Source: Anarhynchus alexandrinus (lineage: Eukaryota; Chordata; Aves; Charadriiformes; Charadriidae). From it: 64,000 bases of DNA. The notes below the pieces were generated by a model. The model was not told where the DNA came from, ran no database searches, and was given only the letters and a program-made list of their open reading frames with translations. Shown piece by piece: positions 35,416-45,100 of this stretch. The stretch covers positions 4,219,403 through 4,283,402 of the forward strand of contig VUYV01000016.1 in assembly GCA_008711295.1 (NCBI GenBank), given 5' to 3'. The number at the start of each line of letters is the position of its first letter. Position 1 is the first letter of the stretch. The translations under genes were made by a program, and so were the position numbers.

Positions 35416-36169
35416 TCTCTGCATAATTTGAATTCTTCCTTCTGCAGCCTCTGCTGATCATCAACATGGCTGTACCAAACGCCTCTTCTTAATGCGAGGC
35501 ACAAAACCCAGAATTGCCATTGCTCAGCCCCAGGAAACACGTTCCCAGCAACTGACTGGGATGCAGTGAGGTTTTGCCCAAAATCTCATCTCCACTGCAA
35601 GAGTCGTGGGAGAACTTGAGTGCGATGAACGTTTCTGCCCTGAGTATATTTATTCCAGAGTATAACGTTCTGCTCCAGGCAAGGAATGCACTAGTCCCAG
35701 GTGACTTCAAAAGAGCTAATTCAGGATCACCTCTCAGCCCGTAAGAGCCAAGCTGGAGAGCTGGACCTGCCAACTCTACAGGGACCACTTTAGGTACTGC
35801 AGCAACTGGGAAAAAGGCATCTGACCACACCAGGATAACTCTAAGTTATTGCACGTCTAAGTCATTCTGGTGTCCACTGAGGGTCAATGTGCAAAACCTA
35901 CGTACCTGACAGAGGGTTACGTGTTGCTTATATCAGATCTGTAAAGAATCATGTGATATTATTAAATATTTAAACATGACGATTGTCACAGAATATCCCA
36001 TTCAGATATATCATGGGAACCAAAGAAGTAAAAATATCCAGCAGCAGCTTGCTCCACAATAGGGACTGTGCATGCAGGTCACATATGCCTATACAGGCGT
36101 TTTCTGGATCATGTTTATCTGTGCATCATAAATGGAGACACAGACATAAGAACACTTGGGTTTAAGGAC
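35416..36169. other. Unique non-coding DNA
   Basis: No exon recognised. The 113-codon minus-strand frame at 35489-35830 shows no motif or family resemblance. A short GGTGTCCACTGAGGGTCAATG phrase near 35870 is unremarkable. Confidence 0.35.
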
Positions 36170-36289
36170 TGAATCACTTGGCTTTGATAAGATTTTATCT
36201 AAATAAAAACTGAATTGATTGACAGCTCATATTTCTTGGGTTTAATGAGCTCATAACTGCACTTTAATTGGTTTAATTACCAGAACATA

Positions 36290-36322
36290 ATATTACAGGT
36301 ATGCAATGTAGACCTGTAATAT
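36290..36322. repeat. Hairpin, perfect 11-bp stem
   Basis: ATATTACAGGT at 36290-36300 is exactly complementary to ACCTGTAATAT at 36312-36322, with an 11-nt loop (ATGCAATGTAG). The stem is short for a microRNA precursor and pairing does not extend well outward, so a microRNA is not supported; it is a clear inverted repeat of unknown role. Confidence 0.9.
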
Positions 36323-36552
36323 AGTTATACAATATATTATATATGCTATACATAATAAAACACAACAGGTAACATAACAGTTTTTCATAAGAATTATTAC
36401 TAGGATTATCAGTAGTGAATATTCAGCGACATGAATAGAAATTTCCTTTAAGTAATGTCTTCAGGATTCGGCCCTCCTTGTATAAGCTTCTAAGAACAAC
36501 ATACATATGAGGAAAATGTGAAGGCTGTGAAATATGAAATTATTTGTAGGGT

Positions 36553-36640
36553 AGGGCGGGATTTGGCTTCAGTAAGCTCAGGGTCTAAGTTCCTCCAAGA
36601 TGTTTAGGCATCTAACTCCCATTTCAAATTTCCATGTTCG
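36553..36640. repeat. Palindromic-repeat fragment
   Basis: GGGATTTGGCTTCAGTAAGC (about 36559-36578), then GGGTCTAAGTTCC and TTTAGGCATCTAACTCCCATTTC (36603-36625 in part), match the 'ttaggcacctaactcccattgaaatcaatggg' wording of old amniote palindromic repeats (from memory). Decayed and partial. Confidence 0.45.
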
Positions 36641-37350
36641 CTTCAGAAACACAATTTTTCCTCTAGCTTTTTCCAAGGCTGGCTCAACGCTCACAGCGCT
36701 TTCTCAATCTATTTATTGTCTGCATTCGGGAAATTACTATTAACGCTCAGTGTTTTCCTAATATAAATTGTTTAGATCTCTCCAGTGACACAATTAGCAT
36801 CTGGGAGAAACACCGTAGCGTGCTATTGTGTCTTTAATTATCTTTCCACTGTGAGTAGAGATGCTATGTGCCAAGGCAGTTATTACACCTGACAAGGACA
36901 ATGTATTTACAATGAGTGTTTATACAGGCTAATTCCTTATAAAAATACCTTGACAGAAAGTGCTCCACCTGCCTTCATGTTCCCTATCGCAATTGCTAAT
37001 TAATATTATTGTGCTGAAAATGATCCTATCAATTAAAACCTCTTCTGTCATAACCACTGCTCCCTGCCTAGCTATGCTTAATTAACCTGCCGCTGACTCA
37101 CATGCCGGGAAGGACGTTCATCAGCCAGACTTCATTTTGCTGATCTGATTTCCATTGCTCCGCTTGCATTTACACAGAACCCTCCATTCAGCTAAGCGTG
37201 TGTCTCCCCTGAAGCACACTACCCAGTCGGGTTGCCTCTCACTCAGCAATTCTTACACTCAGCTACTGCTGCTGTTTCAGGGTTTCAAGCTATATTCAGA
37301 TTCGTGGTAAAGTTCTCATTGATTTAATTAGTTAAGAGGGCTAACCATAA

Positions 37351-37844
37351 ACATATACTTGAAGCCAAATGTTATCTAATTCACTTTGCCAGTCACACTG
37401 GTTAAAATACTGTTGTGAGTGTGCTCCGTGCTTTTGGACAAAATTATTCTGCAGGACACCGCACACAACAGTTGCAGCTGTTTTGAACTCTCTGTATATT
37501 TGTCAGGCTACAACAATGTTTATATCACTTACATAAATAAGACTCAATCCTTCAAACTGAAACAGAGTGGAACTGCTTTGCAGATCTGGTCTCAGGGAGT
37601 TGTGATGGGGACTGGGAAAGGACAGCAGTGAAAGTCCAGCCTTCGGTCCCAGAAGAGTCAGGTTCATAGAGTTACTTTGCTCTGTGCAAGACACTTTAGG
37701 CTTAATTTTGGGCTTGTATGTAGGTATGTAAGGATATAAACAGAAGTCTAATAGGATTGTCAAAAGGACATTACTCACCCCTGATGAGGCCGACTCTTCT
37801 GCCAAAGAGCTCCTGCGTGGCTCAGCTCAAATTGCAAAACTTCC
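37351..37844. other. Unique non-coding DNA
   Basis: No gene recognised. A 100-codon minus-strand frame (37503-37805) shows no motif. Confidence 0.35.
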
Positions 37845-37955
37845 ATGTTCTTCTGTTTCTCATCTGTTACAAGAGAGATAATTACAGAGGTGCTAAGAGG
37901 ATAAACATAGTAAAGTCTGGGAGGTGCTCAAAAAAAGAGCATGTAAGATAGATGG
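37845..37955 (+). mobile_element. MIR / CORE-SINE 3' half
   Basis: TTCTGTTTCTCATCTGTTAC (37851-37870) followed by GAGATAATTACAGAGGTGCT (37875-37894), AAGAGGATAAACATAGTAAAG, GGGAGGTGCTCAAA (about 37919-37932) and GAGCATGTAAGATAGAT. This is the decayed order 'tttctcatctgtaaaa... gataata... gtgaggataaa... gtgaggcgctcaga... ccatataagtacctaagatag' of amniote MIR copies. Sense orientation, non-coding. Confidence 0.68.
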
Positions 37956-39859
37956 GGCATGACTAGTTACTCTTGTCTCAAGGCATGCCTGAGCTCTGCA
38001 GTGAGACAGACTGGGCTTCTGGCCAACTGAAAAATCAGCTGTGATGTCTCAGTGGCCAAAGGGGGCTGGGCGAGGACTCTGAGGATATGGGGTTATCATC
38101 TCCATGTTTGCTTAAGATCAGCTGCTGAGAGATGTTGGACTCTGAAACTTTCTTGGGCCTTTTCAGTGATCAAAACATCATCAGGATAACCTTGGATGAC
38201 CACTTTTTAAATTAGATTTCTGGTGTCCCTCTGTGCAACTATGAACCTCAACAAATCACAGAGAGGAAAAAACCACCCCAATCTCCTCTTTTCCAACTCT
38301 TCAAGAAAGATTAGGTTAAAATATGGAGTAGCATTCCTGCTAGAAGCTGCTGTTCACTCATCCCAGCTTGTTGCTTGTCCTCAGCGATAAAGCTGTTTGC
38401 CACACTGCCCAGTGACACTATAACGATTATGTCAAAATAGCGTGGCACAGTGGGGGAACCCATCCTGCCAGCCTGGCAAGGCTGGGGCTACGCAGAAGGA
38501 AATGGGATCTTAAGAGAAAGAATGTCAAGGGATGAGCCACTGCCTTGGGACCAGCTCTGTGTTGCGCGTCACAGATTACATTTGCCTAGAATTTAATGAA
38601 ATCTTGTGGAGGGATGACAACGTAAGAAACCCACATGCACGTGCCTTCTGGCAGATAAGGCATTCAGACTGTTTTTTCTAGAACTAACTAATAACAACAA
38701 AAATAGACAGAAAAAGGGAAACAGATAAAGCTTAAAAAGTGAATGCATCTTCCAGTGTACAAAATGAATCTGTGAATCAAACGGTCTAAAGGAACAGGAA
38801 GAGATGGGGAAAAATCAAGACTTTTTTACCCCCATGAAATCATGGGATTCTTGTAAAGAGAGGGAGAAGAAATATTTATTCTTAGAGAAATGCCAGTATG
38901 AAACGAAGCAGGTGGTCAGCACACTGTGTCTGTGCGTCTTCAGCACTAACCAGGATTAAGGTATTGTAGGAAATGTTCTTAAAACTGTTCCCAAAACACC
39001 CCAGGATCCCGTGCCTGTGAGGAGCACCTTCCTCCCCAGAGGTCTCCCTCTGTGGCAATCCCATTCTTCCTCCTGTGTTTGGAGTAAGTCTGGAAGGTGG
39101 CAGCTAGGACTCGCCATAGTGCCTGTACATCACAGGCAAGTAAGCCTTTATGGGAATATTTGTTCTTGACAGGGACTCCCATGGGAGCTGAAGGTATGCA
39201 GCACTTCACTAGATCAGCACTTGCTATTGCCACTAGTAATTAAAATAATAATAAAGGGCAAGGGAAGAAATAATACTGCAACTTTTTTCCAACTTTGAGG
39301 TCTGTATGTGTTAGGAGAGCAGGGGTTCCACAGGGCACTCAATTCTGCTTTCTTTGAAGCAGCAGTAAATATAAATGGTTGGTAAAACTTCAGAAGAACC
39401 ATAGATGTTTGTGGTTATATAGGCTAAATATAAGGAATACACACATATATTTCTTTGAAATATGCTGTTCTACCAAAAGGGAATCACTTAGCAAAAGCAG
39501 ATCCCTTTTTGAGGGCACTTTGCTTTGAAAGGAAAACATCCAGAGGAAAAACAAAAATTCCAAGGGCACTGCAATTGTGCCATTTCAGAATTTAGACCAT
39601 GAAACATTTGGCTTTTTCACCTTCAAGTTTTCATGTAGATTGTTATGCAAGACTGTGAAAAGCAGGAATGGAGACAACAGACTCAGCCTCACTTTTGTGG
39701 AGGGAAGGTGGAAGAGAAATTTTTCTTCTGGGGTGATTCTTAAACTCCTAAGTTTCAAAATACCTTCTTGTCAGGGCATTCCATTTAGAGTATTGCTTAT
39801 ATGTCTCTCTATTATCACCATCACTTTCGGAGCCACATGTCACATCTCCTGGTGTACTA
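37956..39859. other. Unique non-coding DNA
   Basis: No gene supported; open frames do not exceed 113 codons and show no motif. No repeat recognised between the two MIR fragments. Confidence 0.35.
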
Positions 39860-40000
39860 ATCCTCACACAGCCCATGGCCTACAGTTGTGGAAACTGAGG
39901 CAAGGAGCAAGTAGGTGATTTTTGTAATTTAAAGCACTGACAGCAGTAGGTGACAAGCTGCATATTGCAAGTCTGTGATTCACAGCTCTGTCAAAAAAAA
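39860..40000 (-). mobile_element. Probable MIR core, antisense
   Basis: AATCCTCACACAGCCCATGG (39859-39878) and CTACAGTTGTGGAAACTGAGGC (39880-39901), then AAGTAGGTGATTT (39909-39921), match the reversed MIR core 'atcctcacaacagccc... ttacagatggggaaactgaggcac... aagtgacttgccc'. The right part (to about 40000) is weaker. Partial and ancient. Confidence 0.5.
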
Positions 40001-40527
40001 TCCCCTTTTCTACTCTGTTTTGAGTCAGCCTGGGTAATGACAAGGAGTCTTTTGTTGTTGCCATTCGAGGAGTTGGCTGTTGGTTCGAGCTCTCGCGCTC
40101 TCATTAAGGAGGCAGCGAGAGAGGAGCAGAGCACCGATCCCAGCAGGAACATGTGTCCTAGGTTGGCCCATCTGCAAAATAACTCTTCGGCGTGTCATCT
40201 AGGCCAAAAGCTGAGCCTGGGATCTGCTACATGGCTAAGTTCCCTCCCCGCAGCAGCCAGAGCAAATGTGGTGACAGTTACGGGGAAGGAAATTGAAATG
40301 TTTTGGGGAGTTATGGCATGGAGAGTGACATCTGTGGCAATGGGCTCAATAAGTGAAGGATTTGGTGTAATACATATTGCAACAAGGTCATATTCTCAGA
40401 AAACTAGGACTTGCCAGAAAAACGAGCAAAATCAGCCAGGCTTATGATTTGGTTTGATTGCTTCCAAACTCATCTTTAATCTAAGTTCTTTTCAAGGTCA
40501 TGACAACTGGGCTTGCATGAATCTTGG
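40001..40527. other. Unique non-coding DNA
   Basis: A 165-codon plus-strand frame (39950-40447) crosses most of this and starts inside the MIR remnant; it has no recognised domain and is considered chance. Confidence 0.35.
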
Positions 40528-40604
40528 GGCCTAATCCTCATCTGGTGCAAGCTGGAGTGAATCCATTTAATTCAAGGGACCCTTGCCAGTTTACATCAGA
40601 TTAT
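40528..40604 (+). repeat. Palindromic repeat, near-complete copy
   Basis: Arms CTCATCTGGTGCAAGCTGG (40537-40555) and CCAGTTTACATCAGATTAT (40586-40604) pair at 14 of 19 positions around a centre containing CCATTTAATTCAAGGG. Its first 51 bases match the reverse complement of 41071-41121 at 39 of 51 positions without gaps. The structure (long imperfect palindrome, no coding capacity) suits a foldback or MITE-like element; the wording is widespread in sauropsid DNA (from memory). Confidence 0.72.
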
Positions 40605-41070
40605 GGTTATTTTTAAGGGTAGGTCATTTAGAAATATGTAAGTACTTAGTTCCAGCTATACTTTTCAAATAAAGCAAATAAATCTGGAACCTACCAGGAT
40701 ACAAAGCATTCAATTTTTATTTTTTTTTTTTCAAGCCATGGGAAAAGCATCCCCTGTGTTAAATCACTTATGCTGTATAATGCAGGAACCCCAAGGATGT
40801 AAATGGCATTGAGGTCTCCATGGAGTATTCCCCAGTCCATCTTTTGCCAAGAAGGGATATCCAGAAGAGTGCAAAGCTGATCACTGTGCTTGATGGTGGT
40901 GGCAGCCAAATGTGCCACCAGGAGAGAAACTGGAGGAGAGCAAAGGAGTCACCGCCTCACCTGCAGCCTCCAGAACCTCCTACATGCCAGCCCTGTCGCT
41001 CCTCCTTCAGCAACCCTGTGTTCTCACCAGCTTCTCCCAGGCTCACCCCATTGAGCAAGGAGGTACAGCT

Positions 41071-41121
41071 CCCTTGAAATAAATGGGGCCCTTTCAGATT
41101 ATAGCAGATGAGGATTTGGCC
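41071..41121 (-). repeat. Palindromic repeat, half copy, inverted
   Basis: Reverse complement aligns gap-free with 40528-40578 (39 of 51 identical), including the GGCC.AATCCTCATCTG end and the CCATTTA.TTCAAGGG centre. The second arm is missing here. It lies about 490 bp from its partner in the opposite orientation. Confidence 0.72.
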
Positions 41122-41316
41122 GTGGGATTCAGACAAGCCCAGGTCTGACAGCCCTGTGAAAGAACTTGGATGAAAGATGTGTCTGGAACCAAAGCCTTGA
41201 ACAAACCCTGGGACCCATCTCAACTTTCAAAACTGGCCAGCCTCAGCTTCCAGAACCCCAAATAGCCCCTCTCCAGACTGAATTTTGCATCTTCAGGGAG
41301 GAAGACCAACCATGAT

Positions 41317-42132
41317 TTCATAGAATCATAGAATGGTTTAGGTTGGAAAGGACCTTGAAGATCATCTAGTCCCACCTCCCTGCCATAGGCAGGGACACCT
41401 CCCACTAGACCAGGTTGCCCAAGGCCACGTCCAGCCTGGCCTTGAACACCTCTCCAGGGATGGGGCCTCAACAACCTCTCTGGGCAACCTGTGCCAGTGC
41501 CTTACCACCCTTAAAGTGAAAAACTTCTTCCTAATGTTTAATCTAAACCTGCCCTCTTCCAGTTTAAAGCCATTCCCCCTCGTCCTATCACTCCATGCCC
41601 TAGTAAAAAGTCCTTCCCCAGCTCTCCTGTAGGCCCCCTTTAGGTACTGGAAGGCCGCAATAAGATCTCCCCGGAGCCTTCTCTTCTCCAGGCTGAACAG
41701 CCCCAACTCTCTCAGCCTGTCCTCATAGGAGAGGTACTCCAGCCCTCGGATCATCCTCGTGGCCCTCCTCTGGACACGCTCCAGCAGGTCCATGTCCTTC
41801 TGTTGGGGACTCCAGAGCTGGACACAGTACTCCAGGTGGGGTCTCACAAGAGTGGAGTAGAGGGGCAGAATCACCTCCTTTGACCTGCTGGCCACACTTC
41901 TTTTGATGCAGCCCAGGATGTGGTTGGCCTTCTGGGCTGTGATCGCACATTGCTGGCTCATGTTAAGCTTCTCGTCAGTTAGCACACCCAGGTCCTTCTC
42001 CTCAGGGCTACTCTCCAGCCATTCCCCACCGAGCCTGTATTTGTGCTTGGGATTGCCGCGACCCAGATGTAAGACCTTGCACTTGGCCTTGTTGAACTGC
42101 ATGAGGTTGGCTTGGGCCCACCTCTCCAGCCT
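41317..42132 (-). mobile_element. CR1 LINE, 5'-truncated avian copy
   Basis: A well-preserved CR1 (chicken repeat 1) non-LTR retrotransposon on the minus strand, about 816 bp. Its 3' end on the plus strand reads TCATAGAATCATAGAATGG, the hallmark CR1 terminal motif, followed by TTTAGGTTGGAAAGGACCTT. The 5' end is truncated after the codons for RLERWAQ near 42132, where homology to CR1 stops abruptly and unrelated DNA starts; this is the usual result of incomplete reverse transcription. CR1 lacks a poly-A tail and normally makes no clear target duplication; none is seen. It is much less decayed than the other CR1 fossils here, so it is the youngest insertion in the window. Confidence 0.97.
41405..42132 (-). 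pseudogene. CR1 ORF2 C-terminal remnant, frameshifted
   Basis: Encodes the part of CR1 ORF2p downstream of the catalytic reverse-transcriptase motif: [18 protein letters not shown] near the start, then [69 protein letters not shown] and [19 protein letters not shown]. The endonuclease domain and the FADD-containing palm are absent because of truncation. The frame is open to about 41453, where two extra bases (CT on the plus strand, 41450-41453) shift it out of phase; the ancestral stop codon is still visible at 41405-41407, but the shifted frame reads on to 41362. Because it lacks the catalytic regions and a promoter it cannot move itself. Confidence 0.93.
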
Positions 42133-45100
42133 TACTACTGGGATGGGCTGGCTCAGAATAGTTCCCTCATGCAAGAGGGAATACCAACTTCATGAATTAC
42201 TTCTGATTCTTCATCTCTAGTGATAATTCCTCTTCCCACACGTCCTAATTTCCAGCCATGGTGAATTGCTTTGCTCCCAGTCCCACAGACCTGTATCCAT
42301 AGGAACATTCCCCATCCATGGGAACAGTCACAAAGGAATGAATGAATGCATTTCCCTAGGAAGGAGAGACCATTCATAAGTTTAAGAACAAAAAAAAGGT
42401 GATTACCTGGACTGAAGGCAGTTTGGTAGGTCAGAAGAAGCAGCAGCTCACTGAAAGAGAAAGGAAAACACCCATAAGCAGTGGTTTGTAGAGAAATAAG
42501 GTTAAGACCCAGGGACCAGCAGGTCTTTCACTGCCTTTTGGACTGTAGCCTCTAAAGACCTCAGTGCAATGGTTTCCAAACAAGATTGAGACCTCTGGGT
42601 ATTAGCCAAGTATAAAGAGAATGAACAATATAATCTAACAAAGTACTTAGTAGGAGAAATATCTATTTTGCTATTATGCTTTGGGTTGTTTTTGTTTGGT
42701 TGGTTTTTTTTTTTAACATTATTTGCACTTGAATAATTGTCTCCCATAGCAAAAATGGTCCAGATAATACATGGCAGAGGCAAAAGAGTATTTAAAAGCT
42801 ATAATTACTGCTGTTTAACAATTAGCAGTTCTATTTGAAGATGTTTTGAATAAGATTTATGGTATGTTTTCTAATTTTTAATTTATGATTATGGCTTAGC
42901 CTTGAGTATTTCTCCTCTAAAAAATTTAAAATAATATATAGTGCACTTTTGGTCTGTAGAGAGGGATACAAAAACAGGAAAAAACATGTAGGAAGAAAAG
43001 GATAATTTTTTTGTGTGTGTAAGCAAGGTTTAAATGGAATAATTAAATTTACCATAATCAATAAAATGTGTGAGTCAAGTTTATTGAAGTGGCTATTTCC
43101 CATTGCATAATTTCCCTGGGGAACTTTCATTTTTAATTCAAAAATAAAATAAAAAAAAATAATAAAAAAAGCAAACCCCTGAGCACTTACTGTAAATATG
43201 CCAGCATATGTGTGAGGTTAAGAAAAGCACGAGCCTACACCCAGGAATCAAAGAGGGGCTTACCACTGCTTTGACACTAATTGTAAAAGCCGAACATTTT
43301 CTAGAACCATAATCAAATCTTAACTGCCATGGGGGACTCATTCAGCAGCTCACAGTAATTCTAATAAGATGCAGAGCCTTTCACCTTTAGGTCACCAGTT
43401 CAACCGCACTTTGGGTTGGTTAGTAAACAGAAGGTAAATCCCGGGTCCGGTGAAGTGCCAGAGCATCTAGAGTAGATGCCAGAGCAGCTGTTGGGCAGAA
43501 GCGGGAAAGGGTTTTCCCTTCCATCTACACTTGCCCTGGGATTGATGTGGCCACCTCCTCTAGGGACTCACCTCATCCTTCTTGGCCTCAGATCCTCCCC
43601 ATTCTGAAAAGGGTATGGGAAATCCTTCTTCTTGCTATCCTTCCTCCATTTCAGCTGGAAGCTCCTCAGATGCCCCATAGCACCTACCACCAGAGACCCT
43701 GATCTTGCCGTGGGTTTTTTCAACACTTCTGTAACACCCCTCCCAAGAAAACATAAATAGCGATATCATCTCTGTCCCACTTCCATGTATACAATTCCTC
43801 TTCAATAATTAGTTCATTTACTTGAGCACCACATGGAAAACAGACTGATCAAACATATAATTGAAAATAACAAGCCCCCACCCCACTGCCTTAGGCTGCA
43901 CAACAAACAGCTCTGCCAATAACGACAGCATTTGAAAACTGAAGCTGAGTCCTTGCCTCAGCACTTCACCTGCCTTCAGATAGAACTTCTTGCACTGCTC
44001 TGAGCTGCTTGTACATGAAATCAGAACTGCAGCTGAGGCCCCCAGCACTGCCAACAGCCCCAAAGCATCTTAAGTTTTGTGGTAAGCACGCTGTGCATCC
44101 CCTGCTACACCAATGCCTGGATGGGTCCTGGCTCTACCATGTCTTCCTTGAGGAAGCCATGGACATTTCTGTTTCAAGCTGTCTGGACATCAAAAGATGC
44201 CTATCTGATCCAACCAAACCTAAAGACAGGTTGCCACCAACATGGACAGTCTCCGCTCTCCCTCAAACATGTGTCCCCCGGAAGGACATCCCTGCATGTG
44301 TGGGGATGACTCAGAGGCTGCTTTATGGTACCTAGTTACAGTATGCAACGCCGTCTTTCTGGCTATGATATGTATGCTTCTGTGTATGTGTGTGAGCAAA
44401 TATAATAGTCTGAGGCCCTAATTGTGTCTCATAAATACAGCTGAGAAGTTGAGGAGCTCTAAGGAACAATTCATTCATTGTCCTCTACACATCTGGGTTA
44501 ATGTTTCCTCCTTGGATTAGTCTGTACCAGCGTGTTCCCTCTCTGCTCACCACAAGCTAACAGTGCCAATTTCCCTCCGTGGCAGCTCCAGTGACAGCTG
44601 TTTACTTGGAAGCTCATGGATTTGATATATGGGTGCTAGCCACAAATTAATGGAATACTTTCCAGATGCAATGTCTTTAAATATTCAAACAATAAGCCAA
44701 AAGCACTAAGCTGTTTTGGCCATTTTTTTCTCTTAACTCTGAATGTCTCTCAGAGATGATGTAAACATGATTTTTTGGGGCAATGACTAGAACACTTACG
44801 ATGTTTCAAAGGCGAGCGGCAGCATGAGGTGCTGGATGGTAGATGGTGCCATTTGTCATCTGAAGCCAAGACCTGAAACGGCCAAGAAAGGAGAGCAGAA
44901 TAAAGAAGAAAAAAGTAGTACTGAGGCTAACTGTTAGCAGGTTGCCTTGCCAGTCTGCTCTGGTTGGAGGCTGCGTGTGCTGGCCCAGACCCCTGAGCTC
45001 AGGTGAGCTGTGCTTGGCATGGGCTCCAAAGAGCAGCTCACAAAAACATGTCCAGGGGCTCATCTGGAGCATTTCAAAACAACATTAAGAGTCTGCTGAG

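Larger units (their letters stand above)
36170..37350. promoter_or_regulatory. AT-rich candidate enhancer block
   Basis: About 1.2 kb with no open frame of 60 codons. It has a perfect PBX-PREP/MEIS-type site TGATTGACAG at 36216-36225, and many homeodomain cores (TTTAATTGGTTTAATTA near 36264, CTAATTAATATTA near 37008, CTTAATTAACC near 37077). It also holds the hairpin at 36290-36322 and a palindromic-repeat fragment at about 36553-36640. The texture of 36700-37180 is non-repetitive. Such blocks are common around developmental transcription-factor genes; conservation and activity are inferred, not shown. Confidence 0.3.

Noticed and set aside
39950..40447. 165-codon plus-strand open frame as a gene
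   Set aside because: It begins inside a probable MIR remnant and has no known domain.
41903..42220. Plus-strand 105-codon frame over the CR1
   Set aside because: It is the antisense shadow of the CR1 reading frame.
43385..43410. tRNA or pol III gene suggested by 'GGTCACCAGTTCAACC'
   Set aside because: The B-box consensus fails at its last position, and no cloverleaf or A-box at the right spacing is visible.
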